Assembly (NCBI RefSeq): GCF_029227915.1
Contig: NC_079888.1
Location: 3,607,001 to 3,671,000, forward strand
Length of the DNA: 64,000 nucleotides
Direction: 5' to 3'
Origin: Hydractinia symbiolongicarpus
Lineage: Eukaryota > Cnidaria > Hydrozoa > Anthoathecata > Hydractiniidae
Positions 36,001 to 47,326 of this stretch are shown here, one piece after another. The notes below the pieces were generated by a model, which made no database searches, had not been told where the DNA came from, and saw only the letters and a list, made by a program, of their open reading frames with translations. The position numbers and the translations under genes are program-made. Position 1 is the stretch's first letter. Every line of letters starts with the position of its first letter.

Positions 36001-37257
36001 AACTGAACGAAGTTGGGAAACACACTATCTTTAAGGTTAAATTTCTAGTTTTTACAATTTGATTTGCGAAACAAATGATTTTTTGTTCAGTAGTAATAAT
36101 GTTATGAACGTTTTGAGATTAACTTATTTGGGAGCGGAAGGTATAGCTATATATGTTTTAAATTTGATTAATTCCCTGCAAAACAGACTGCTTCAAAAAT
36201 GACTTCCACAACTATCAGCATAGCTATAGCTAGCTAGCTATAGCTACTACCTATTGATACCTGCGCTTTAGCAAAGGGGTTTTCTAAAAATATTTTGGGC
36301 CCTGATAATAGGATATTGTCCATTAAAAACCATTTTTTATTGTTCTATAACTTGACTGAAAATGTCAGAGCATTATAATCAACCCCAAAATGTTTTAGAA
36401 GGCATCAAAATGGCAGCACAGTCTCAACATCACGAGCTAGTAGGAAGAGCATATTGTCGTAAACCAGCGAATCATTTCAGTTTTTTGGGGGAGGATCCGT
36501 TAAGAGGTGAAGACCTTAACGGACAAAATCTTGTTAATGGGGCCCAAGATAAATTTTTGAAGGCCCCTAAATCAATATACTACTGGGGATATGTCCTCTG
36601 GCTGATGCAGAACAGTTAAGCCTTTGACTGATGATATAGCTATAGCTAGATGAATTCCATTGCTTACATTTTCAGCAGGAAGTTCTTTGGCTTTCCATTT
36701 GGGTGGCAGGAAAAAGGATGGGGACGCTAGGTGAAGCGAGGTTATTTTTATTCAATCAGAAGGCATCAATCTACACTCGATAGTAGTTGAAAACCTCAAT
36801 GACGTTTCCGCGAGAAGAAATGCACAGGAAAAAACCTCTCTTCAGCAAGCTCTGAATGCCAGAGCCCTAGAGCTTTACCGCCAAAAAGTAAACAAATGAC
36901 GTCACACTGCTAGAACTCATCTATATAGCATAGCTAGTCAGCTGACCAGCTAAAAAGGGCTGTAACCATGTCACATTGCAGCTGATTAGATATCGTGGAA
37001 TAAGGAGGATAAGGGCTCACAGCTAGCTATTATGGCTAGGATATGTAGCTCTAGCTGCTAGCTAGCTAGCAAACAGAAAAAGCAAGCTAAAAAAAACAAA
37101 TTCGCACAAGACCTTCAAATTTAAGCTTGTACATTTCTTTTGCATTGACTCCAGCATCCATATCTTCCTTTTTATTATTACCATCGTGTTCATTTTGATG
37201 ATTTAAAATAGTAAAAATATCAACGTTGAATTCTTTTTCTCGCAACGACGCCGCCAT
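33080..37257 (-). CDS. Coiled-coil protein with pseudokinase domain (KDZ cargo)
   Basis: Minus-strand gene starting about 150 bases inside the right terminal repeat. Recognisable exons: 37257-37113 (MAASLREKEFNVDIF..), about 35801-35459 (LALNPTTKPEMLLALTKNF; then a likely frameshift), about 35014-34916, 34817-34730, 34620-34531, 34454-34392 and 34164-33080. The last exon holds a coiled coil (LVEKLDGANKRLTRLENL) and a protein-kinase fold: VILKTF keeps the ATP-site Lys, but HRD reads HNH (GVLHNHIVADNVIL), DFG reads IGF, and the APE region is HLAPELFQG. Losing both catalytic aspartates predicts no phosphotransfer. A 5-base insertion (taagt) near 33684 separates the two lobes into different frames, so this copy may be dead, and exon borders are approximate. 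Confidence 0.65.
35696..35754. repeat. Short tandem duplication in pseudokinase-gene exon
   Basis: A unit of about 29 bases ('ttttaataggggagtcatag' type) occurs twice in tandem, giving the protein repeats SPLLKFPYD and SPIKISSFS. It is small but in frame. Confidence 0.7.
35880..37112. other. Long intron or spacer of the pseudokinase gene
   Basis: If exon 37257-37113 joins the next coding segment, this is a 1.2-1.3 kb intron. It contains GCTAGC-rich runs (36215-36250, 36930-37075). An 85-codon plus-strand frame at 36362-36619 (MSEHYNQPQ..) has no recognisable domain and is not called. Confidence 0.4.
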
Positions 37258-37296
37258 TTTTTATTTCATAGGCAAATAGCAAAACCTTCGATAAGC

Positions 37297-37409
37297 ATCG
37301 CTCTCCGCTATCGCTGGAGCAACAGCGCAACAACGGAGTGCGCCGTTTATCGTTCTCCGTTTTACAGCGGAGCGGGATAACTATCATATACAGTTTACCG
37401 AATAGGGTG
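37297..37409 (-). repeat. KDZ right terminal inverted repeat
   Basis: 113 bases, reverse complement of 23670-23782. Ends ...agtttaccgaatagggtg directly before the duplicated ctacttt. Confidence 0.95.
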
Positions 37410-37416
37410 CTACTTT
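37410..37416 (+). repeat. Target-site duplication of the KDZ element, right copy
   Basis: ctacttt, identical to 23663-23669. The next bases, tgaagaaactg, continue the interrupted Helitron reading frame. Confidence 0.88.
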
Positions 37417-40400
37417 TGAAGAAACTGATGAACTTTCTGCTGATCAACAGGCAGCACAAATAATAAATGAAGGCTTCTTTATTTTGCTTGGAAGGGTTAA
37501 TAATAATCACTTCCAGTCATTAATATTTCATAACAGTGTGAACACCTCTGCTAGTAATTCTGCAAGTAGTCCACCTAAAAAAACTACTCGGTTGTCATCA
37601 GAACATATCATTCAACCTAAAAATATAAATGGTCAAAAAACTGATTTGGGAGCGAACAGTTTCAGCCAAAGCCAGGATTTTCTAGTGGCAAAAATAATGA
37701 GTTCTATCATGTCAGCCAATAAATTAAAGAAGAAATTTTCAGCTAAAGAGTATGCTTTAAAGCAAAAATGTGTTGATTCAAATATTACATATGAGGAACC
37801 AAAAGTAAACGAAATAACTACTGAAACCAATAAAAGACGTAACCGAATAACTCATAGACTAAAACGTTCACAAACTCATTCTACTTTTCGAAAAACAACA
37901 GTTCCACAACCAGTGTCTAAGAGTAGTAAAGGGAATATATTGCCAACAAATTTACCAACCCCAGAAACGAAAACTGCAAAGTCAATATCAGTGAATTTAC
38001 CTGTCAATCACCCAATACCCTCTAGCGTTACTATCAACCAACCACTTAGCCAGCAAGAAATATTTCAAACAGAACTTTCTACCATTCATCCAAATCCTGA
38101 TGTTGTTGCAGCTGTACAAAAGTTTGAGGAGGGCGAGATGTTACATAGTTTAGCCTCTTGTAAAACTTGTCTTGAAATCCGACCAGTATTTCATGCTACC
38201 TCACCCATCAATCAAACTGCAAAAAATGGAACAAAACCAATTTCTCTCAAACCTTGGAAAATTTCAAGTGATGGAAGGTGTTCCAGATGTCATACTGAAA
38301 GTATTCGTAATTCAAAACAAAATATGGTGATAGCTGCCAGATATTCGGGTATATTTAGTGTTGACAATGACGATTTGGGTCCAATACAAGATAATATTCG
38401 TCATAACGATATGCATTTTTCACCTGTACCGCCGTATCTTCAAAACTTGACAATATTAGAAGAATCACTGATTCGTCGTATCACCGTTATTATGAATGTA
38501 CACCTCTTGCGTTATGGCATGCTTGCATCTAAAGGTCATTGTATTAGTTTTCCACAAAGAATGCAAATTGCTACCGAGTTACCGTCATTGCCAGCAAATG
38601 TGGGGATAATTGTTATAAAAAAAAAGGAAGCCGGAATTCAATTCAACAATATACTGTGAAAAGAAGTAAAGTTGACAAAGCTTTGCGTGGTTTGTGTTTT
38701 GGTTTTCCTGAAGGTGGAGTTGACCAGCCAGATATTCTAAACAAGCATCTATATAATGGCCCTGACCACATTAATCATAAATTAAGAAGACGTTACTTTC
38801 AGTATTTACCTAACGAGTTCTACAAGGATGTCTCTATCAAAAACGATCGCATTCTAAATTTACCTGAGATACGCTCAGAATTACCTGATTTACCTGTTGT
38901 TGAGTTACCGCATATCACACCTGAAGGAGGCAAGGGTCCTGTCGAAAATCAATTCCAGCAAGATCTTCCTGATGATGATGAAAGTATCACTCGATCAGGT
39001 TTAGTATGCCCCATTGAACCTAAAGATGCTGACAAAGAATTAAGAACAATATTACAAAAGATGTTAGGATCAGAAGAAGCAGTCAATCAAGCTCTACAAC
39101 AAGGCACAGTTGCTAGTGCAAATTTGGAATACACCCGAGAAAGGCCAATTCGTGAATTAAAAACTCCAGGCTTTTTTACAACGGCATACCCTACTGTTTT
39201 TATTAATGGTCATTGTGACTTTACTGTTCCGAGGTTACAAAAAATCAAATTTGAGGACTACATTGAACATATATACCACTGCACAGATAACCGTGTAACC
39301 AAACATCCTTACTTAAAATTTTTCTTATTGAACATGCGATTACGGATGCAAGCATTGCAACAGGGTAGCTTTGTTGTTTCTCAGCAATTAAATGATGCTC
39401 ATCTCACAATTGCAGAACTGAGAGAAAATTTGCAAAACAATGATGATTCTGTTCCACGGAAAATTATCAGCATTGGTAAAAACTTGGTAAATACTGACCC
39501 TTACTGGAGAGAACAAAAAAAGAAGGTAGATGCCATGTTGTTTTTCAGACGCAAGGAGTTTGGTGATCTGCCAGCCTATTTTGATACCAATAGTTGTGCA
39601 GAATTTCATTGGAAGTCCTTACACGAACTGCTGATACAGTATCATGCATTAATAAACAATTTAGATGAACAGGTTGTACGTAGCCAGGTAGAAAGTGATG
39701 GAAAATTCAAACGGGAATTAATCTTGCATAATCTTCACATTGTCACACAGTACTTTGATGCCAGGACTATAAATTACTTTGCCACTGTCAACAAGGAAGT
39801 ATTTCAATATGATGATTATTGGTGGCGCTATGAATTTGCTAAAGGCAGAGGTGAAATTCATAGTCACTCTATCATATCATCCTCTAAACATGCACAAAAG
39901 GTTAAAACAATAATGGATAATTTATCTGATGATGCTACTGACTCTCAAGCATCCCAAACTGCTGCACATGACCTTCAACAATGGTTACAAACTACAAATG
40001 AAGATAGAGATGGAATATTTTCTCTCCAATTTACTTAATTACATCCTGCTGGAGGGACTGTAATGATAGACGATGTCACTGGAGTTACAACGTGGGTACC
40101 AAACAAAGATAAATGGGCAGTCCCGGAAGGAACTCAAGAAGCTTCTGGCTATAACCCATTGACACAACAACTTTCAGATGTTGCAAACCATGAAGGTGGT
40201 ATAAGAGAACAGCACATTTATCTTGTAAATAGAATAGGACTACATAACTGTAATTCTAGTTGTTTGCGTTACCGTCGTAAAAAAAAAAGCGAAAGGGATA
40301 CTGCTCCACAAAAGTACTGCCGTTTTCACTTTGGTGATGTCGATCCACAAACCAAAAAAACAAGTGGCAAAGAAATTCACCCCTTTCACCCAATCATAAC

Positions 40401-43204
40401 AAAAGGGGAACATCCAAGGTATGAAGGACTTATAGATCACAGCCGCATGATAATGCATGTCAAGACGCGTTTACTTAGTTGGCTTGCAAACTGTGACAGT
40501 CAAGTAATTATTGACCAGGATCTTATTGCCCTTCAAAAATACATTGCTGGCTATGCTTGCAAAGGAGCAGCTTCAACTGAAGATTTTGTACATATTTATC
40601 GACATTTAATAGAAAATGCTGCTGATGGAAGCACAGTAAAAAATTTAGCTCAAAGGTTGCTTCAAAAAATTACAGGGATGGTGGATGTGCCAGCAGCTGC
40701 TGCTGATTTTATTAATAGTGGTGGTCATTTGACTAGATGTACTCGAAACTTCCGTTACATTGGTCTAAGTGGATTCCGGACCTTAAATACATCTGGTGAA
40801 GATGAAACTGTGACAAAAAGCAGTACACTTGACAAATTTTTAAGTGATAAGCGAAGACAGACTGAACCTGAAATCACTTTATGGGATTGGATCAAGAAAT
40901 GCAATTGCACTTGTAAGATGGATCATGTCCCAGTATTCACAGGATTATCAACAAAACCTCTTTGGCCTGTTACAGAGGACTTTGCAAAAGCCATGCTCAT
41001 GATATTTACTGTTGGAACATGGCGCACTGTGGAAGAATTAAAGGGACAACAGGAGTCGTTTGCTGGCGCATTGCCTGACTTAGTTGAATCTGATAACTGT
41101 CCGCCAATACTAACTAATGCATTAAAAGAAGCCAAAAAATCTTTTGACTCGAAAAAAAGAAAAACACAATATCATGTACGACCAATCAATGATAACAACA
41201 CTCAGCCTTCATCACAATCATCCCAATCTACCATTGCAAGTTCTCAAGATTCAACCTTTACAAATATGAACATAGGTAGGGCAATAATGAGAGATATCGC
41301 TAGAAATCATGTTTCTGATATGGACGAGCCAAATGTAGAACAGATTCTTCCTGATGGAGGATCTTTTTTTGATTGGAATAATTATGCAATTCAATGTTTT
41401 GGTTGTCAATGGCCTAATAACGCTGATACTTGGTTGAAATCTGTATCTGTAGAAGCTGAAAGAAATGAATTTACTCACGGTGATGATTGCACATTACCTG
41501 TGATAAATGTCCTAAAAGCTAATGAACTACAAAGAACAGTCATTGGAATAAATCTTCAGCATTTGCTACTAGTTGCAAAAGGAAATTTGCCAACAGGCAC
41601 CAAGCCATTAAATTTGTTAATTCAAGGCACAGCTGGTGTTGGAAAAACATTTATTATCACCGCTCTCACCAGAATTGTTCGTCGTTTATTTAATCGAAAT
41701 TCTGCTGTTATAAACTTGGCCCCAACTGGTGCCGCATCTGTTCTTATACCAAATGGGCGAACTATACATTCCATGACACCACCACCACATAAATTAAAAA
41801 AGATAAGGATTCAAATTGTGTTCTCTGATTATCCATTAGGTGATACATCTTTGAGGAAATTGAGAAAATATACAGGTCTGCATGAAGACAATGGACTTAA
41901 GTTATTTCAACTGAACATTGATGAGCGTAGCATGCAGTCTAAGCTTCTTGTAGCCTGGTGCAGTCAACGATTATGCGAGTCAACAGGTGATTTTGATAAT
42001 TATTATGGAGGAATACCAACTGTCAATTTCTTTGGTGACCTTGGCCAACTTGGGCCAGTGCGTGCTTTAGATGTTCATCAACCTCCTAAATATGATGACT
42101 CAACCATCAACTTAGCTGGTTATGCAATCTATCGCTCATTTGAAAATGTTATTGTTCTTACTGAAACGATGCGTCAAGGGCCAGATCAGTTACCTCTTTT
42201 ACAGCGGCTTCTTCGTATACGTAATGGTTCAATTACCCAATAAGACTGGCTAGATATTAATAGTCGTTATGAAGGCGCCTTGTCACAAACTGAGAAATGT
42301 AACTTTTCACATGACCGTGTGCTCACATTAATGGAAACATGGAAGGAAGTTAATGAAGAAAACCACAATAAATTAGCTAACCTTGGTGTACCAGTTGCTG
42401 TTATTCCATCAACGGGTCGTGGTAAACATCATTCATTAACAGATAAACAATTGGGACAAATTCCATCACGGTCTTTGATTGCGGTTGGTGCCAGTGTAAT
42501 ACTAACTAAGAACCAAAAGGGTCTTACTGGACTTGGCCTTAATAATGGTGCAATGGGTAAAGTGATTGCAATTCTTTATGCTCCAGATACATCACCGCCT
42601 GAATTCCCTATTGCTGTTGTTGTCAATTTTCCAAATTATAAAGGACCAGTATGGCTTGTTGAACATCCCACATGGGTACCAATTACTCCTGTTGAAGGAC
42701 GATGTGAGTCAGATTGTTGCGTTAGAAGTGGATTACCATTAATGCCAGGTTACGCTATAACAATTGCAAAAAGTCAAGGTATGTCTATTGGAGATGGTAA
42801 AACTGCCACACATATGCGTATAAAGTTACAACAAGGAATTGAAATGGAGAAAAATAACCTTGGTACAGCCTAGACTGCCTTTTCACGTTGCGAGAAGGAG
42901 AAAAATTGGGCCCTTGTTGAACCACTTACCCAGGAGAGACTCTTGTACATTAATTCACACCCACGTATGAAAGCAAGACAAGAAGAAGAAAAGCGATTGA
43001 AATTGTTATCAGGTAAAACTGTTGAGAAGTTTAGTATTACTACTCAAAGATATATTAATCTGTTAAGGGAACTTGACGAATTTTGCAATGATGAAATTGA
43101 AGATGCAGTTTGTCCATCTCAATCTACTGTTTGCACATGTATTGTATGTAAATCTACACTGTAATGATAATCAGGATCGAAAACCTATATATCACCATTA
43201 TATT

Positions 43205-44330
43205 TAAACCACAAAGTTGTCTATTTATCGGAATGCCAGCCAAATTATCGTGATTAATTCACCAAAAGAAACTTTATTGTATAATTTGGTGATAATTTAG
43301 TTAATTATGGTGATACTGATGGTGGCATCATTTCTAAGTGTTGGGCTTTGCATTGTGAGTGTGTAAGCAAAAACGATACGATTTGGTAATTTTTTTATTA
43401 TCGAAGTTGAGACGATTGCTTGCTGCTCACCAAGGTCATTTAGACTTTGTTGCACCCTCTCTTAGCACTGCTCTGCCTATGTCAAAGCAAAGACAAAGAA
43501 AAGACAAAGACCCTTGTCCGCATATCAAAATACCAGCCAAATTATCGTAATCATATATCATAATTATATCATGCATATGTCGCATAATGTATTCCATTAT
43601 TATTGCAAAGAAAACATTCAAGCACGCTAATTATAAAAACTTAACATTTGTGGAGGTAGAGTGGAGGTAGGAGGCTTAAAAGCAACACATAGTATGTTGC
43701 TAGGACATTTGTGAGAAGATTATCGTTAATTAAAACCACAAAGTTGTCCATTTATCGGAATGCCAGCCAAATTATCGTGACCATTTCACCAAAAGAAACG
43801 TTATATATTGAATAATTTGGTGATTATTTGGTTAATAATGGTGTTGTTCATGGTGGTAACCTTTCTAAGAGCTGGACTTTGCATTGTGAGTGTGTGTGCA
43901 AAAAATAAAAAGATTAAAGTTCAGACAATTGCGGTAGTTCACTAGGGTGATTAAGACTTTGTTGTACCCTCTCTTAACACTGTGCTCTACCTGTTATGTT
44001 ACAGCTAATGAAAGACAAAGAAAGGACTAATGGTTGCTTTAAGGTATCTTTTCTAAGTGTTGGGCTTTGCATTGTGAGTGTGTAAGCAAAAACGATACGA
44101 TTTGGTAATTTTTTTATTATCAAAGTTGAGACGATTGCTTGCTGTTCACCAAGGTCATTTAGACTTTGTTGCACCCTCTCTTAGCACTGCTCTGCCTATG
44201 TCAAAGCAAAGACAAAGATAAGACAAAGACCCTTGTCCGCATATCAAAATACCAGCCAAATTATCGTAATCATGTATCATAATTATATCATGCATATGTC
44301 GCATAATGTATTCCATTATTATTGCAAAGA
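43205..44330 (+). repeat. 2.5-unit tandem repeat after the Helitron ORF
   Basis: 43333-43608 recurs nearly unchanged at 44048-44322 ('tctaagtgttgggctttgca', 'acgatacgatttggtaattt', 'cattccattattattgca'), a spacing of about 715. A diverged middle unit lies at 43735-44045; its start 'accacaaagttgtccattta' matches 43209. Noncoding. It is probably the 3' noncoding part of the Helitron or a satellite carried by it. Confidence 0.8.
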
Positions 44331-45235
44331 ACCATCATTGCATAATTTCCAATCCCCGAAAGGTAGTGGAATGTCAAAACATTTCAGTCCTAAATCGAGA
44401 TTATCCGTAAAAAATTCCAAGGAAATACAAAGTGCTAACAAAATATCAACCATAATTATCGATCATAACATTTTTAGTATTTATGTGTCAACCCATTTCA
44501 GTCTTGCATCGAAATGAGATATTATAAATGCCATTTATGTTCCATGCTGATTGTGGATATGGTGTTATTAATGCTGTGATGCTATGGTAATACTAATGTT
44601 AGTTGTGTTGGTAGGCAATATAAATTAAAACGTCGTTAACTCTATTATACGGGAGTGAGTATGTGAGAGAGAAAAATGCCTGTACTTATATTCAAGTTTT
44701 ATTTGTGGATTTCTTACAAACTTAATAGCAGAGGAAACTCTTACGTGTTACCTTAATGACTTTAGTTTTTTGAGACATATTTTAATTCTTCCACAGGGAA
44801 AGTATTATGTCGAGATAAAATTATAAAAACAAACGGTTACCTTCAAAGTAGTTAGAGGAACTGAAGAGAAAGGTAATTCATTCCAAATATATTATCGATA
44901 GTTGCGGACTTTAAAATCGAGTTCTTTTCTCTTTGTTACCATTCCTTATGTGCTAATATAACATTCCTTTTATATATGAAGAACAAGAGACGGAAGATTT
45001 GTTACTGGAAAATGTCAAGCGTTTTTACAAAGACAAAAAAGTTGGGCGTACGTGTCCGATCTAACATATATATAAAGATGGAATCTGACGCGAAGTTCAT
45101 TTATATACGAACCATGACTGAGTGAAGAAATGTGCTGCTTTTGTCGATATAAAACGAGACCTATTAACAGACGTTGGGAAATATTGAAATCAGACTGATG
45201 TTGTGAATAGCGTTGTTTGGAAATCACTTGCTGTA
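44330..45235. other. Mostly noncoding, with a possible exon at 44981-45063
   Basis: After a tatatatgaag acceptor-like site the bases 44981-45063 encode EQETEDLLLENVKRFYKDKK, VGRTCPI and stop. This is similar in character to the terminal exon at 48149. A 27-base piece at 44847-44873 (EELKRK then gtaatt) could be its upstream exon. Evidence is weak. Confidence 0.25.
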
Positions 45236-45592
45236 CACGCTTTTTTATATAAGAATATACTTTATAAGAATATTGAAGCTGAGGAATGGGTTAAAAATTA
45301 AGAATATCCTAAGAATATACCCAGGCTCGACCTTTCGTTTTAGATATGAAAATTTTTATGATGCACAAATTTTGATTAGAAGTTTAATTTCTTATACTGT
45401 ATGTTTATTTTCTTGTCAGCTCACCTGTCTTTTACACTTTTTCTAATTAGGCACATTAAGGGTAATTACATGCTTTCCGGCTGTAGCCATGTTAAAATAG
45501 CTTTAAGAATATTCGAGGCTGAGATTTGTTAAAAAGTTAAGAATACTGAGGCTGAAACGAAAAAACACTATTCTTATATAAAAAAAGCGTGT
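45236..45592. mobile_element. MITE with TA target duplication, mariner-like
   Basis: Ends are cacgcttttttatataagaa and ttcttatataaaaaaagcg(tg), inverted repeats of about 22 bases differing by one base in the A/T run. They are flanked by TA on both sides (..gTA|CACGC and GCGTG|TAa..). The 357-bp interior has repeated 'aagaatat' words and no coding capacity. TA duplications are the hallmark of Tc1/mariner-mobilised MITEs. Confidence 0.75.
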
Positions 45593-45599
45593 AAATTTG

Positions 45600-46873
45600 T
45601 AATTTTCCGTTTCCGATTTCAGATCGAGAATTCAATAATTTTTTTAACAAACTTGTAAACACTTGATAGTTGATTTTATGAAAGAGTTAATAATAGTAAT
45701 AATAAAAATAACCAGTCTATAAGCTTGACGTCACAAATTCTTTTGTTTTAAGAGAGTCCAAAAGTCCACACTTCGGCGAGATTCTTCTTGACGTCACAAA
45801 TTCTTTTCTTTTAAGAGTTAAAAAAACATTTTAGGAAAGTTGTTTTCCCGTTCCCATTAATATGGGGAGCTTACGGCGCTGATTAAAAATGTAGTGCTTT
45901 CGGGGAGATGTAGGGGTTTAAAAAATTTGCTGACGTAAGACCTTCCAAAATTGTATACTGTATAGAGCTATAAACACTAATCAAGGAAATGTATATGAAA
46001 ATATACATTCGACGAACTAGTAAATACGAGATATGGGTTTTCAAGGTATTTTAAAGACTTCATCTGTCGGTCTGTTCGGATGGGTTGACCCAGGAAATTA
46101 ATCCCATTTTGGTCCTAGGGGGTCCATTGCTAATGGTACAGGAGATGACGTTACTAATGTATATTCGTTTCCAACTTATTTGGCCTCCGCTAAGATGGGC
46201 AATGCAATAGTTTCACCAACTTTAATAATATCATTGGCGTCAATCTTCGTAATGATTAGTTAGCCGATAAACAAATTAGATCGAATTTTTCAAACTTGCG
46301 CAATCTCCTGGAGAAAAAAAAGCACTTCTGTAGAAAGTCGAATTTTGTTCACTATTTTAATCACAGGCAAACTTTTCGTATTCAGATAACAGATAATGAT
46401 GTACACTCAACCAGAATGAAAAAAGCTCTTATCGAATGAACAAGGGGATTGATCTTAAATTAGGGTCTAACGATTTTTTAACTGTTTTAACATTCACAGC
46501 TAAATTTATCTAAAAATACAAATAGATATGATATTGGCTAAAAAGTACGTAAAAGCGAGTTGTTAATCGCAACGTAAAACCGTATTGGTTTTTGTGTCCG
46601 AGTAAGATTTGGCCACGGTCCGTACAACTAGGAATTTGTAATGTTACAGAAATCCGTCAATCTTAATGTGCCTAGAAATTGTGTTTGTCCAAATTTTTAC
46701 GGTTTATTAAGCGTTTAGCTGGCCACTCTCAGAATTATTTAACGAGGTTCGGACGTCATGGACCACGCGGACCGACCGTATTGGTCACATGAAAGATCGA
46801 GAACTTAAGGGATAATCTACGTGACCTCAATTAATCAATAAGAATAATTGTAATAAAGATGAGTCAATTCAAA
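45600..46873. other. Noncoding, possible upstream regulatory region
   Basis: 'cttgacgtcacaaattcttt' occurs twice (about 45724 and 45788), each containing the palindrome TGACGTCA, the cAMP-response-element core. No gene was seen. It lies 1.5 kb upstream of the TATA-bearing gene at 47.3 kb, so a regulatory role is possible but unproven. Confidence 0.4.
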
Positions 46874-47235
46874 AAGAAATAGGATCGAAAACTCCCGCCT
46901 TTTACGTTCAATTTTCATACAGGCTGATTTCATACACGTCAGCATTTACTCTATTCAATAAGAAATAGGATCGAAAACTCCCGCCTTTTACGTTCGATTT
47001 TCATACAGGCTGTTTTCATTTACGTCTGCATTTATTCTATCCAATAAGAAATAGGATCGAAAACTCCCGCCTTTTACGTTCGATTTTAATACAGGCTGGT
47101 CTGCATTTACTCTATCCAATAAGAAATAGGATCGAAAACTCCCGCCTTTTTTGGTCAATTTCGATACAGGCTGTTTTCATTTACGTCTGCATTTATTCTA
47201 TCCAATGAGAAATAGGATCGAAAACTCCCGCCATT
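46874..47235 (+). repeat. Five-unit 86-bp minisatellite upstream of TATA box
   Basis: Units start 'agaaataggatcgaaaactc' at about 46875, 46961, 47047, 47122 and 47208 (spacings 86, 86, 75, 86). Each continues 'ccgccttttacgttcgattt' and 'atacaggctg'. The last unit runs straight into a TATA box, so the array sits where an upstream promoter would. Confidence 0.92.
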
Positions 47236-47244
47236 GAAGAGTGC

Positions 47245-47252
47245 TATATAAG
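47245..47252 (+). promoter_or_regulatory. TATA box of the mini-exon gene
   Basis: gctatataagctg, 82 bases before the first ATG and right after the 86-bp repeat array. Spacing and context support a core promoter, and nothing else nearby competes. Confidence 0.65.
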
Positions 47253-47326
47253 CTGTTCTTCCTAACGAAAAAGATTTCGTTCCGTCAATATTACGTTTAG
47301 TGTTACAAACTTTTGGTGTGATAAAG

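Larger units (their letters stand above)
23670..37409 (+). mobile_element. KDZ (Kyakuja-Dileera-Zisupton) DNA transposon, 13.74 kb, with cargo genes
   Basis: Both ends are 113-bp inverted repeats starting caccctattcggtaaactg (23670-23782 and 37297-37409), with only a few mismatches. They are flanked by a 7-bp direct duplication. The element interrupts the Helitron OTU ORF, and its excision restores that frame, so boundaries are exact. Contents: KDZ transposase (24184-28570, plus), a homeodomain-HMG-chromodomain gene (30065-32165, plus), a long palindrome at 32430-32506 and a pseudokinase-like gene (33080-37257, minus) that starts just inside the right end. Confidence 0.95.
22906..43164 (+). 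pseudogene. OTU-Rep-PIF1 helicase polyprotein of a Helitron2/Helentron (interrupted)
   Basis: Coding pieces are 22906-23669 and 37417-43164. Domains in order: a hydrophobic leader (MISIEAYRS.., LMIFVSLLSC); a 2A-like peptide GDVESNPGP at 23149-23175; an OTU cysteine-protease domain (TAGDGNCFYRAVIQQL with catalytic Cys, AEHPYTVIAPT with His); a linker; the Rep rolling-circle nuclease (EFAKGRGEIHSHSI = HUH-type H-x-H; KYIAGYACKG = catalytic Tyr); and the PIF1 helicase (GTAGVGKT Walker A, IDERSM Walker B, PGYAITIAKSQGMSIG). The OTU is split by the KDZ element. Removing it and one 7-bp repeat restores frame exactly (..PTF|EETDEL..). Other defects: a one-base shift in the A9 run near 38620 and in-frame stops at 40036, 42241 and 42871. 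No introns seen. Confidence 0.88.

Noticed and set aside
36362-36619. 85-codon plus-strand frame inside the KDZ element
   Set aside because: No recognisable domain or splice context; lies in a likely intron of the minus-strand gene.
38620-38659. Two separate Helitron genes meeting at 38656
   Set aside because: The C-terminal frame of the first and the N-terminal frame of the second are one domain separated by a one-base indel in an A run.
46874-47235. Regular repeats resembling a CRISPR array
   Set aside because: Units of about 86 bases are repeats throughout with no unique spacers, and the context is eukaryotic.
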